From Bacteroidaceae bacterium (GTDB lineage: Bacteria > Bacteroidota > Bacteroidia > Bacteroidales > Bacteroidaceae): 42,393 nucleotides of DNA. Shown here one piece after another: positions 1 to 7,308 of this stretch (the first letter of the stretch is position 1; every line of letters starts with the position of its first letter). The notes under the pieces are model-generated. The model searched no databases and was not told the DNA's origin. It saw only the letters and a program-made list of their open reading frames with translations. The DNA is taken from NCBI GenBank assembly GCA_017617805.1, contig JAFZVN010000082.1, forward strand, positions 1 to 42,393. The letters are read 5' to 3'. Made by a program: the position numbers and the translations under genes.

Positions 1-169
1 CATGACGGACCCTGAACTCTACCGCTGGCTCGTGGCTTTGGGCATCATCTACTGGCAGAGCGGACAGTACATGCTCTATGCGGACTATGCGCGTGAGGGA
101 CTGGCGAAGAGCCGCACACACTTGCGCCGCAGCAAGATGGGGACGGAAGATACGATAATGGAGGATTAA
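1..169 (+). CDS. C-terminal part of an unrecognised protein (partial)
   Basis: An open frame enters from the left edge and stops at the TAA at 167-169. About 55 residues are visible. The ATG at position 2 is probably an internal methionine because the frame is open to the edge. The fragment begins MTDPELYRWLVALGI and continues with a Tyr/Trp-rich stretch and a basic segment ending in an acidic tail (TEDTIMED). I do not recognise a family. It has no signal peptide in view, and the rest of the gene lies outside the window. Confidence 0.5.
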   Translation, partial: MTDPELYRWLVALGIIYWQSGQYMLYADYAREGLAKSRTHLRRSKMGTEDTIMED

Positions 170-195
170 GAAAAATCTGATAAATCTGTGAAATC

Positions 196-259
196 ACCCC
201 GAAGGGGTAGGTTAAAAATTAAGAGTGAAAGGGGAGCTGGTTCGTGAGAATCTGCTCCC
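196..259 (+). terminator. Possible hairpins after the left-edge gene
   Basis: The 143-base gap before pepD holds a compact hairpin, ACCCC-GAA-GGGGT (196-208), and a looser one, GGGAGC (232-237) with GCTCCC (254-259). Neither is followed by a clear T-run, so termination is a guess. The second could equally be part of the pepD leader or promoter region. Confidence 0.3.
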
Positions 260-287
260 TTGATATAATATAATGTGTCTATGTTTC
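260..287 (+). promoter_or_regulatory. Weak candidate promoter for pepD
   Basis: TATGTTTC at 280-287 is one base away from the Bacteroidetes -7 consensus TAnnTTTG. A TTG at 260-262 lies 17 bases upstream, shorter than the usual 19-20. It is placed about 25 bases before the pepD start. Confidence 0.3.
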
Positions 288-312
288 GTTATATGATGAA
301 AGAACTAATAGG

Positions 313-1752
313 ATGGAGACAATGATTGGAACAGAACGGGTGTTCAGCATCTTTAAGGAACTGAATCAAATACCACGTCCCTCTCATCATGAGGAACGAG
401 TGGCGAACTATCTTTGCCAGTTTGCAGAGCGACTGCATTTGGAGTATGAGCGCGACCAAGAGAATTGTGTGGTGATTCGCAAACCTGCCAGTCCTGGCCA
501 TGAGGGAGCGGAACCCATCGTGCTGCTGAACCACATGGATATGGTGTGCGTGGGCATGAACGACCCTCTGAATGACCCGATTGAGGCTTATGAGGAGAAT
601 GGGTGGATGAAGGCTCGTGGCACGTCGTTGGGAGCAGACAACGGCATCGGCTTGTCGATGGCGCTTGCCGTATTGGAAGATGACAGCATCGTGCATCCTG
701 CACTGGAGGTCATCACCACGACGAACGAGGAAGATGGCATGTCGGGAGCCTCGCAGTTGAGCAAGGATTTCCTGAAAGGGCGTAAGGTCATCAACCTCGA
801 CTCGGAGGATTACGACACAATCACAACGGGGGCTGCAGGTGCCTGCTTGCAGTTCCATCGCATTCCCATCCAGCGGTTGCAGGCAGAAGACAATCGCAAA
901 TGGTTCTGCTTCCGCATCGATGGAGGATTGGGTGGCCACTCTGGCGTTGACATCAACAAGGGACGTTGCAGCGCGCTGATTCCTGCCAGAACCTTCTGGA
1001 AAGCCATCTGTCAGAAGAATGACATTGACGTGAGTCTCATCGAGATAGGGGAGGCCAATGCGTCGATTGCCTCGAAGGGGGAGATGGTGATGGGTATTGC
1101 CTCGGACGAGGCTGTTGAGTTCGTGAAGGGACAGGTGGACAGCATCAATCTGTGGTTACGTGAGGAATATGGGAACAGCGACCCTCGCATCGGATGCTGC
1201 ATCGACGAATGTGACAGCCAGAAGACAATCATCCCCAAAATGGCTTTAGAAGCGCTCGTCAACTGTTTGGAGCAGGTGCCCCAAGGTGTGGTGAAGATGA
1301 GTGAGTCGATGCAGGGAACAGTGGAGACCTCCAATAACGTGGGACGCATCTCGACGGCAGAAGATCATATCTTTGTCTCGACTCACACAAGGAGTTTCCT
1401 CGACAACGAGATGGAGGCGCTCAGCAAGAAAATTGCCAATACCTTTACGGCTGCTGGTGCCCACAGCGAGGTTGTGATGTCTGCTCCTGCTTGGCAGGAA
1501 GACCAACAATCATCCTTCTTGCAGTTGGTCAGCAACACGTTCCAAGATGTGTTGGGATGGCGTCCTCGCATGGTGGCTATGCACTTTGTGTTGGAAGCCG
1601 GTTTCTTCGTACAGCACTATCCAGGCATCCAAATTGCCAGCATCGGTCCTCGCATCGTGGAACCTCACTCCACCAGCGAACGGGTGGAACTGACTACCAT
1701 CAACGACATCTGGCAGGTGCTGCTGGAACTGCTGAAACGGTTGGCTGAATAA
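313..1752 (+). CDS. pepD: Aminoacyl-histidine dipeptidase (PepD, M20 metallopeptidase)
   Basis: A 479-residue cytoplasmic dipeptidase of the M20/PepD family, which cleaves Xaa-His and other dipeptides with a two-zinc centre. Visible family motifs, in order, are LLNHMDMVCVG (first metal His and an Asp), GTSLGADNGIGLSMAL (bridging Asp), TTNEEDGMSGA (Glu pair: general base and ligand), NLDSEDYDTITTGAAG, and EPHSTSERVE near the C-terminus (last metal His). The N-terminus has the typical ELNQIPRPSHHEERV. The length fits PepD (about 480). The start at 313 is chosen as the first ATG; ATG 322 (three codons later) is possible. There is no signal peptide. The gene is monocistronic and converges on asnS across a shared hairpin. 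Confidence 0.93.
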   Translation: METMIGTERVFSIFKELNQIPRPSHHEERVANYLCQFAERLHLEYERDQENCVVIRKPASPGHEGAEPIVLLNHMDMVCVGMNDPLNDPIEAYEENGWMKARGTSLGADNGIGLSMALAVLEDDSIVHPALEVITTTNEEDGMSGASQLSKDFLKGRKVINLDSEDYDTITTGAAGACLQFHRIPIQRLQAEDNRKWFCFRIDGGLGGHSGVDINKGRCSALIPARTFWKAICQKNDIDVSLIEIGEANASIASKGEMVMGIASDEAVEFVKGQVDSINLWLREEYGNSDPRIGCCIDECDSQKTIIPKMALEALVNCLEQVPQGVVKMSESMQGTVETSNNVGRISTAEDHIFVSTHTRSFLDNEMEALSKKIANTFTAAGAHSEVVMSAPAWQEDQQSSFLQLVSNTFQDVLGWRPRMVAMHFVLEAGFFVQHYPGIQIASIGPRIVEPHSTSERVELTTINDIWQVLLELLKRLAE

Positions 1753-1770
1753 CCTATCGTCATGAACAAG

Positions 1771-1802
1771 AAAGAGCCCATGCAATGTAGCACGGGCTCT
1801 TT
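1771..1802. terminator. Bidirectional rho-independent terminator between pepD and asnS
   Basis: AAAGAGCCC (1771-1779) pairs perfectly with GGGCTCTTT (1794-1802) around a 14-base loop. The A-run on one side and T-run on the other let it act for both convergent genes. It sits 19 bases after the pepD stop and 23 before the asnS stop. Confidence 0.85.
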
Positions 1803-1824
1803 GTTGATATGTTCTTGAGATGCC

Positions 1825-3246
1825 TTAGAATTCAGCAGTCTTTGGCGTACGTGGGAACGGAATGACATCGCGGATGTTCTGCATGCCTGTGACGAAGAGG
1901 ATGAGACGTTCGAAACCGAGTCCGAAACCTGCATGAGGGCAGGAACCAAACTTGCGGGTGTCGAGATACCACCACATGTCCTTCATCGGAATCTGACGCT
2001 CCTCAATCTCGTTCATCAGCTTGCCATAGTCCTCTTCGCGGACAGAACCACCAATGATTTCGCCAATCTGTGGGAAGAGCACATCGGTGCCCTGCACGGT
2101 CTGAGCCATCTCCTGACCATCGAGTACAGGGTTCTTCTCGTCTATCTTCATGTAGAATGCCTTGATGGCCTTGGGATAGTGGGTCATGATGACAGGCTTC
2201 TTGAAGTATTCCTCGACGAGGTAGCGCTCATGCTCAGAGGCAAGGTCATCACCCCAGTTGCAGGGGAACTCAAACTTGCGTCCGTCCTTGATGGCCTGCT
2301 GGAGGATGCGAATACCCTCGGTATAGTCGAGGCGCACGAAATCCTCTTTGAGCACACCTTCGAGACGCTCAATGAGCCCTTTGTCTATCATCTTGTTGAG
2401 GAAGTCCAGGTCATCCTTACAGTTGTCAAGTGCCCACTTCACACAGAACTTGATGAAGTCCTCTTCGAGATCCATCAGGTCGGGCAGATCCATGAAGGCA
2501 ATCTCCGGCTCAATCATCCAGAACTCTGCCAAGTGACGAGGCGTGTTGGAGTTCTCGGCACGGAACGTAGGACCAAAGGTGTAGATGGCTCCAAGGGCTG
2601 TGGCACCCAGCTCACCCTCCAACTGACCGCTGACGGTGAGGGAGGTCTGCTTGCCAAAGAAATCGTCATCGTAGATAATGCTGCCGTTTTCGTCCTTCTT
2701 GAGGTCGTAGAGGTTCTTGGTGGTCACCTGGAACATCTGACCAGCACCCTCACAGTCAGAGGCTGTGATGATGGGGGTGTGGAAGTAGAAGTAACCATGC
2801 TGGTGGAAGTAGGTGTGGATGGCCATCGCCATGTTGTGGCGAATACGCATCACAGCGCCAAACGTGTTGGTGCGCAGACGCATGTGGGCGTGCTGACGCA
2901 TATACTCGAAGGACTGTCCCTTCTTCTGCATGGGGTAGTCGGCAGGACATTCGCCAAACACCCTGATGTCGGTGGCCTGCACCTCAACAGCCTGGCCAGA
3001 GCCGATGCTCTCGACCATCGTACCTGTCACAGAAAGACAAGCACCCGTGGTGATGAGTTTCATCATTTCAGGGTCGAACTTCTCCACATCGGCCACCACC
3101 TGCACGTTCTTGATGGTGGAACCGTCGTTGAGGGCAATGAAGTTGACAGCCTTGCTGCCACGCTTCGTTCGCACCCAACCCATCACAGTGACCTCAGCGC
3201 CAAAGTCTGTGCGCTGGAGGAGGTCTATTATTTTTGTACGTTTCAT
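1825..3246 (-). CDS. asnS: Asparaginyl-tRNA synthetase
   Basis: A 473-residue class IIb aminoacyl-tRNA synthetase that charges tRNA-Asn. The N-terminal OB-fold anticodon domain (about residues 1-120) includes [12 protein letters not shown] and FIALNDGS. The catalytic core follows, with motif 2 around [21 protein letters not shown] and C-terminal motif 3 [16 protein letters not shown]. The FRAENSNT and WMIEPE forms separate AsnRS from AspRS. The start is taken at ATG 3246 ([12 protein letters not shown]), because the 20 residues readable upstream come from a low-complexity repeat and are not AsnRS-like. It is the last gene of an apparent purB-rluB-asnS operon: all three are on the minus strand and I see no promoter motif in either gap. 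Confidence 0.96.
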   Translation of the reverse strand: MKRTKIIDLLQRTDFGAEVTVMGWVRTKRGSKAVNFIALNDGSTIKNVQVVADVEKFDPEMMKLITTGACLSVTGTMVESIGSGQAVEVQATDIRVFGECPADYPMQKKGQSFEYMRQHAHMRLRTNTFGAVMRIRHNMAMAIHTYFHQHGYFYFHTPIITASDCEGAGQMFQVTTKNLYDLKKDENGSIIYDDDFFGKQTSLTVSGQLEGELGATALGAIYTFGPTFRAENSNTPRHLAEFWMIEPEIAFMDLPDLMDLEEDFIKFCVKWALDNCKDDLDFLNKMIDKGLIERLEGVLKEDFVRLDYTEGIRILQQAIKDGRKFEFPCNWGDDLASEHERYLVEEYFKKPVIMTHYPKAIKAFYMKIDEKNPVLDGQEMAQTVQGTDVLFPQIGEIIGGSVREEDYGKLMNEIEERQIPMKDMWWYLDTRKFGSCPHAGFGLGFERLILFVTGMQNIRDVIPFPRTPKTAEF

Positions 3247-3250
3247 CTTT

Positions 3251-3353
3251 TTGAAAATTGAAGAGTTGAAAAATTGAAAAATTGAAGTACCATGCGGCTT
3301 GTACACACGCGTTAGCCAGACTTCAATTCTTCAATTCTTCAATTTTTTAATTC
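3251..3353. repeat. Word-repeat inverted repeat filling the rluB-asnS gap
   Basis: The left arm (3251-3287) is built from repeats of attgaa/ttgaaaa. The right arm (3321-3353) is the near-complement, attcttcaattcttc. The 33-base core (3288-3320) contains GTACcatgcggcttGTAC and ACACACGCG. The element occupies essentially the entire gap from the rluB stop to the asnS start, so it would form a long hairpin in a purB-rluB-asnS transcript. Arms made of the same kind of degenerate word recur elsewhere in the window with other words. Confidence 0.75.
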
Positions 3354-4772
3354 TTACTCATAGTGTCCTGTGTGCAACATAGCCACTTCCTGTTCAGTGA
3401 GGAAGCGCCAGTCACCACGCTTGATTCCCTTCTTGGTGAGACCTGCGAAGACCACACGATCGAGCTTGCACACCTTGTAGCCAAGGCTCTCGAAGATACG
3501 GCGAACGATGCGGTTCTTGCCAGAGTGAATCTCGATGCCCACCTGCTTGTGGTCAGTCTCAGATGCATAGCTGATGTCATCGGCCTTGATGTCGCCATCC
3601 TCCAATGTGATGCCCTCTGCAATCTGCTTCATGTCGGCAGCAGAGAGATTCTTGTCGAGGTGAACATGGTAAATCTTCTTCTTCAGGAACTTAGGATGAG
3701 TCAGCTTTGAAGCCAAGTCACCATCGTTGGTGAAGAGAAGCACACCAGTGGTGTTGCGGTCGAGACGTCCAACAGGATAGATGCGTTCACGACAACAGTT
3801 CTTCACCAGCTCCATCACCGTCTTGCGCTGCTGTGGATCGTCAGAAGTGGTGACGTAATCCTTAGGTTTGTTGAGGATAACATACACCTTCTTCTCGATG
3901 CTCACGAGCTGGTCGTGGAAGTGTATCTGATCTGTGCGCTGCACCTTCGTGCCGAGCTCTGTAACCACTTGTCCGTTGACAGACACTACACCAGCCTGGA
4001 TGAACTGGTCAGCCTCACGACGAGAGCATACGCCTGCATTGGCGAGGAACTTGTTCAGACGGATTGGTGCATTGGGGTCTTCAAGATATTCCTTATATTC
4101 TATCTGCTTCTTCAAGCTGTACTTCGCATTGGGATTGTAGCCACCACGCTGATTGTTATAACCACCACGCTGATTGTAGCCACCACGCTGCTGATAGCCA
4201 CCACGCTGCTGGTAACCGCCACGCTGCTGATAGCCACCACGCTGCTGGTAACCGCCACGCTGCTGATAGCCACCACGCTGCTGGTAACCACCACGCTGCT
4301 GGTAACCCTGCTGCTCAAAGCCCTCTTGTTCACCATTGGGCTGGTAACCACGATTAGGGTTGTAGCCACCACGCTGCTGATAACCACCACGCTGCTGATA
4401 ACCACCACGCTGCTGATAGCCGCCACGCTGCTGGTAACCACCATTGTAGCCACCACGTTGGTAACCACCCTGACGAGGCTGGTAGCCATGTGACTGATAG
4501 CCGCCCTGCTGTTCTTCACCATCCGAAGACGAGCCATTAAACCCTGCGGGACGGAAGCCACGCTCGTTCTGTACGCCATTTGAACTGTATGCAGCACGCT
4601 CATTGCGATTGAAACGAGGACGCTGCGGACGGTCACCACGATTGAAGGTTGGACGACCCCCCATGCTGCTTTCACGGTTGTAAGATGGACGATAACCTTC
4701 GCGGTCACTTCCATTCTCAGATTTCTCTTCTGATGCAGGATTTTTTCCCTGCCATTCTTCAATTTCAGACAT
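3354..4772 (-). CDS. rluB: RluB-type rRNA pseudouridine synthase with a long GGYQQR-repeat N-terminus
   Basis: A 472-residue protein whose C-terminal 240 residues are a standard S4 plus pseudouridine synthase (RsuA/RluB/RluE/RluF family), expected to modify 23S rRNA. S4 domain: IRLNKFLANAGVCSRREAD. Catalytic domain: YVILNKPKDYVTT, then GRLDRNTTGVLLFTNDG with the catalytic Asp, and HSGKNRIVRRIFESLGY. The first 220 residues are disordered: a charged leader, then NRGDRPQRPRFNRNER, then eleven GYQQR units in two blocks, resembling an RGG box. The start is placed at ATG 4772 (MSEIEEWQGK); an upstream in-frame Met (4793) adds only MLNCKFF. It lies between purB and asnS in an apparent operon. The specific target uridine cannot be read from sequence. 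Confidence 0.9.
   Translation of the reverse strand: MSEIEEWQGKNPASEEKSENGSDREGYRPSYNRESSMGGRPTFNRGDRPQRPRFNRNERAAYSSNGVQNERGFRPAGFNGSSSDGEEQQGGYQSHGYQPRQGGYQRGGYNGGYQQRGGYQQRGGYQQRGGYQQRGGYNPNRGYQPNGEQEGFEQQGYQQRGGYQQRGGYQQRGGYQQRGGYQQRGGYQQRGGYQQRGGYNQRGGYNNQRGGYNPNAKYSLKKQIEYKEYLEDPNAPIRLNKFLANAGVCSRREADQFIQAGVVSVNGQVVTELGTKVQRTDQIHFHDQLVSIEKKVYVILNKPKDYVTTSDDPQQRKTVMELVKNCCRERIYPVGRLDRNTTGVLLFTNDGDLASKLTHPKFLKKKIYHVHLDKNLSAADMKQIAEGITLEDGDIKADDISYASETDHKQVGIEIHSGKNRIVRRIFESLGYKVCKLDRVVFAGLTKKGIKRGDWRFLTEQEVAMLHTGHYE
4138..4470 (-). repeat. In-gene 18-bp tandem repeat encoding GGYQQR units
   Basis: Near-identical 18-bp units encode GGYQQR (ccaccacgctgctgatag and variants on the plus strand). 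There are two blocks of units, 4 and 7 copies, separated by an NPNRGYQPNGEQEGFEQ spacer. The units differ mainly at synonymous third positions. This is a likely site of length variation by slippage between strains. Confidence 0.85.
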
Positions 4773-4775
4773 AAA

Positions 4776-4812
4776 AAATTTACAATTTAACAAGTTACAA
4801 TTTACTATTTAT
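4776..4812. repeat. Short word repeat upstream of rluB
   Basis: The purB-rluB gap holds repeated acaattta/ttacaattta words (tttacaatttaacaag then ttacaatttactattt). There is no inverted arm and no promoter motif, so rluB is probably read from the purB promoter. Confidence 0.45.
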
Positions 4813-4846
4813 TTTGCGATTGTATGATAGGTTTTAACAATCTTTT

Positions 4847-6193
4847 TTACATTCCTGTATAAGTATGAGGCGTGATGGCCCTCAGTTCCTCCTTCACGCT
4901 CTCTGACACATCCAGTCCATCGATGAAGCCCTTGATGCTCTCTGCCGTGATGGCAGCATTGGTGCGAGTGAGCGCTTTGAGTGCTTCGTATGGATGAGGA
5001 TAAGCCTCACGACGGAGAATGGTCTGAATGCCCTCTGCACACACTGCCCAGCAGTTGTCGAGGTCGCGATTGATGGCATCCTGATTGAGCAGGAGCTTGC
5101 GCAGACCCTTCAAAGTCGATTGGATGCTGATGACCATGTGCCCCATTGGCACACCCACATTGCGGAGCACGGTTGAGTCGGTCAAGTCACGCTGCAAACG
5201 GCTGACAGGCAATTTCTGACCCAAGAAAGCAAGGATGGCGTTGGCCATACCGAGGTTGCCCTCTGAGTTCTCGAAGTCGATAGGATTCACCTTGTGAGGC
5301 ATTGCCGATGAACCCACTTCGCCTGCCTTGATCTTCTGCTTGAAGTATTCCATCGACACATACATCCAGAAGTCTCTGTCGAGGTCGATGATAATGGTGT
5401 TGATGCGCTTCATGGCATCGAAGATAGCACCCAAGTTGTCGTAGTTGCTGATTTGAGTGGTCCACTCCTCACGCTGCAAGCCCAGTTTCTCGCTCACGAA
5501 CTTATTGCCAAACGCCTTCCAATCATAGTTGGGATAAGCGATATGGTGGGCATTGTAGTTACCTGTCGCACCACCAAACTTGGCAGTAATCTTGCAAGCC
5601 TTCAACTGGTTCAGCTGCTCCGTCAGACGATATACATACACCATCACTTCCTTACCCAGACGTGTGGGAGAAGCTGGCTGTCCATGGGTCTTGGCCAACA
5701 TGGGAATGTCCTTCCACTCGTCGGCGTATTCCTTGAGCTGTGCGATGAGCTCCTCCACCTGAGGATAGTACACCTCGTTGAGGGCATCCTTGATGGTGAG
5801 TGGCACAGAAGTATTGTTGATATCCTGGCTGGTCAAGCCAAAGTGGATGAACTCCTTGTAGGCTTCGAAATCACCAATCTTATCGAGTTCCTCTTTGATG
5901 AAATATTCTACAGCTTTCACATCGTGGTTGGTCACCTTCTCAATGTCCTTCACACGCTGCGCATCAGCCTCTGAGAAATTGAGGTAGATGTCACGCAGAC
6001 GTTCGAAGAGACTCTTGTCGAAGCTTTTCAGCTGGGGCAGAGGTAACTCACACAAGGTGATGAAATACTCGATTTCAACACGCACACGATACTTAATAAG
6101 TGCATATTCTGAGAAATACGCAGCCAAATCCTGCGTCTTGCTTCTATAACGGCCATCTATAGGCGAAACGGCCGTGAGTGCATTCAGTTCCAT
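4847..6193 (-). CDS. purB: Adenylosuccinate lyase
   Basis: A 448-residue fumarase/aspartase-superfamily enzyme. It acts twice in purine synthesis, splitting SAICAR to AICAR and adenylosuccinate to AMP, each time releasing fumarate. The N-terminus (ELNALTAVSPIDGRYRSKT) and the superfamily signature GSSAMPHKVNPIDFENSEGN with the catalytic Ser loop are clear, as are TSQDINNTS and KTHGQPASPT with the catalytic His. The length and the SPIDGRY start match the gamma-proteobacterial/Bacteroidetes type of PurB. The start is ATG 6193. It is the first gene of an apparent purB-rluB-asnS operon, with a -7 promoter box about 125 bases upstream and a leader of roughly 115 bases that contains a perfect hairpin. 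Confidence 0.96.
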   Translation of the reverse strand: MELNALTAVSPIDGRYRSKTQDLAAYFSEYALIKYRVRVEIEYFITLCELPLPQLKSFDKSLFERLRDIYLNFSEADAQRVKDIEKVTNHDVKAVEYFIKEELDKIGDFEAYKEFIHFGLTSQDINNTSVPLTIKDALNEVYYPQVEELIAQLKEYADEWKDIPMLAKTHGQPASPTRLGKEVMVYVYRLTEQLNQLKACKITAKFGGATGNYNAHHIAYPNYDWKAFGNKFVSEKLGLQREEWTTQISNYDNLGAIFDAMKRINTIIIDLDRDFWMYVSMEYFKQKIKAGEVGSSAMPHKVNPIDFENSEGNLGMANAILAFLGQKLPVSRLQRDLTDSTVLRNVGVPMGHMVISIQSTLKGLRKLLLNQDAINRDLDNCWAVCAEGIQTILRREAYPHPYEALKALTRTNAAITAESIKGFIDGLDVSESVKEELRAITPHTYTGM

Positions 6194-6249
6194 ATAAAGT
6201 TTTTCTTCGTTTACGTTCTTTTTTACACTTTTTATTTTATCTGCAAAGC

Positions 6250-6264
6250 GCGTCTCCGAGACGC
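6250..6264 (-). promoter_or_regulatory. Perfect hairpin in the purB leader
   Basis: GCGTCTC (6250-6256) and GAGACGC (6258-6264) are separated by a single base. It is effectively an odd 15-base palindrome, so it could be a protein-binding site or an RNA hairpin in the leader between the promoter (6317-6324) and the purB start (6193). Function unknown. Confidence 0.4.
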
Positions 6265-6316
6265 TCCACGATGTTCACTTTGATTCGTAATCGGTTTCTT
6301 TTGCTTTTTTACGCTG

Positions 6317-6324
6317 CAAAGGTA
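6317..6324 (-). promoter_or_regulatory. -7 box of the purB operon promoter
   Basis: Reads TACCTTTG on the minus strand, a perfect match to TAnnTTTG. No good TTTG was found at -33. The region upstream (6325-6357) is another word repeat (attagtaattagtcattagtaatt). Confidence 0.6.
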
Positions 6325-6393
6325 CGAATTAATTAGTAATTAGTCATTAGTAATTGAGGATTTTTCCTCTCTGACAGGTCTTTTTGAGTCTTT

Positions 6394-6795
6394 TTAACCC
6401 TTTTCGACCGCTGAAATGCGAAACACGGTGTACACCTCGACCACCACGAAAAACACAAAGGGTATCAGCCAAGCTGTTGGTCCCACATACAAACCTGCAT
6501 AAAATCCAGTCGGCAACCACATGAAAAGTGTGGCCAAAAACAAGCCCACCATTCCAAACACACGCTGATGATACAATCGGCGCAAGGTCAGTTCGCGAGG
6601 GTCTGTCAATGGATATTTCAGATAAAAGGGGGTCTGCATGAAACGCCCGATAGCCAAAGCGACAGTACCGATTGCCATCAAGATAGCTGCCACCAAACGT
6701 GTGTCGGTCTTGGGGAGCACCCATAAACAAGCACCCACCAGCACCAGGCATAACCCTGTCACCTCTATGATTCCTAAGATTTTTTCCTTATTCAT
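6394..6795 (-). CDS. Four-helix inner-membrane protein, unknown function
   Basis: A 133-residue protein with four predicted membrane helices at about residues 8-28 (GIIEVTGLCLVLVGACLWVL), 35-52 (LVAAILMAIGTVALAIG), 83-100 (VFGMVGLFLATLFMWLP) and 102-125 (YAGLYVGPTAWLIPFVFFVVVEVY). The loop between helices 2 and 3 contains PFYLKYPLTDPRELTLRRLYHQR, which would face the cytoplasm or periplasm. No catalytic motif is seen. The start is placed at ATG 6795, preceded by a purine-rich aggggtggaa; a GTG two codons upstream is less likely. It is downstream of the DivIC-like gene on the same strand with a 34-base gap that holds a short word repeat (taaactctaatctctaaacctt on plus). Probably cotranscribed with it. 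Confidence 0.75.
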   Translation of the reverse strand: MNKEKILGIIEVTGLCLVLVGACLWVLPKTDTRLVAAILMAIGTVALAIGRFMQTPFYLKYPLTDPRELTLRRLYHQRVFGMVGLFLATLFMWLPTGFYAGLYVGPTAWLIPFVFFVVVEVYTVFRISAVEKG

Positions 6796-6829
6796 TTCCA
6801 CCCCTAAACTCTAATCTCTAAACCTTAAA

Positions 6830-7129
6830 CTATTCATCCTCCTCTTCCACAATAAAGATGTCCTCATTGTCGGTCTTCATGAAATAGCGGCTGCGAGCCA
6901 CTTCTTTCACGGCCTCAGGATCATTCTTCAAGGCATCCAATGTTTTCTTGTCCTGATTAAACTTACGGTTATATTCATCGATTTCGCTCTTCAAACGCGA
7001 AATCTCCTGCTGTTGACCAATGCGATTCATGATGCTGCTGTCGCCCACAAAGCCAATGGTACCCCCAAAAATGGCGAGGGCAACCAAATACTTCAGCTTG
7101 AAAATCCAATACTTAATGCTACTTTTCAT
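6830..7129 (-). CDS. Septum formation initiator (DivIC/FtsB-like)
   Basis: A 99-residue bitopic membrane protein of the FtsB/DivIC family, which joins the FtsQ-FtsL complex to activate septal wall synthesis. Features in order: a short cytoplasmic N-terminus, one membrane helix (about residues 13-30, YLVALAIFGGTIGFVGD), a coiled coil (about 37-66, GQQQEISRLKSEIDEYNRKF), and the family-typical region with DPEAVKEVARSRYFM, which resembles the conserved ...E..AR..Y.M.. segment of FtsB/DivIC. It ends in an acidic tail (IFIVEEEDE). The size is normal for the family. It has its own promoter upstream (7182-7213) and probably drives the next membrane gene. Confidence 0.85.
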   Translation of the reverse strand: MKSSIKYWIFKLKYLVALAIFGGTIGFVGDSSIMNRIGQQQEISRLKSEIDEYNRKFNQDKKTLDALKNDPEAVKEVARSRYFMKTDNEDIFIVEEEDE

Positions 7130-7181
7130 AAAAAACGCTCACTTTATTCAAAAAAACATGCCTTAAATTTTACTTGCTGTG

Positions 7182-7213
7182 CAAAGTTAGTGCTAAATGC
7201 CTCTTCCAACAAA
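7182..7213 (-). promoter_or_regulatory. Promoter of the DivIC-like gene
   Basis: On the minus strand, TTTG (7210-7213) and TAACTTTG (7182-7189) are separated by 20 bases, matching the Bacteroidetes consensus. It is divergent from the promoter at 7231-7261. Confidence 0.75.
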
Positions 7214-7230
7214 AAAAATCAGGCAAAAAG

Positions 7231-7261
7231 TTGTTAAATAGGTTTATTCTCTCTACCTTTG
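7231..7261 (+). promoter_or_regulatory. Promoter of the DUF4861 gene
   Basis: TTG (7231-7233) and TACCTTTG (7254-7261) are 20 bases apart. The gene starts 48 bases after the box. Confidence 0.75.
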
Positions 7262-7308
7262 CCGTTGTTTGTTCAACAACAAACCTATTTTTATTCAATT
7301 AAAAACCA

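Noticed and set aside
1933-3261. 442-codon open frame antisense to asnS
   Set aside because: It mirrors a clear AsnRS gene, shows no family motif, and arises from codon usage that avoids stops on the other strand.
3247-3306. N-terminal extension of AsnRS to ATG 3306
   Set aside because: The extra 20 residues are translated word repeat and absent from AsnRS proteins.
4138-4470. Possible CRISPR array
   Set aside because: The regular units are contiguous 18-bp coding repeats without spacers, in frame in rluB.
4064-4493. Repetitive plus-strand frames with ATTLLIATTLLVT or HHAADSHHAAGN repeats
   Set aside because: They are antisense readings of the GGYQQR repeat in rluB. The repeated look comes from the 18-bp units.
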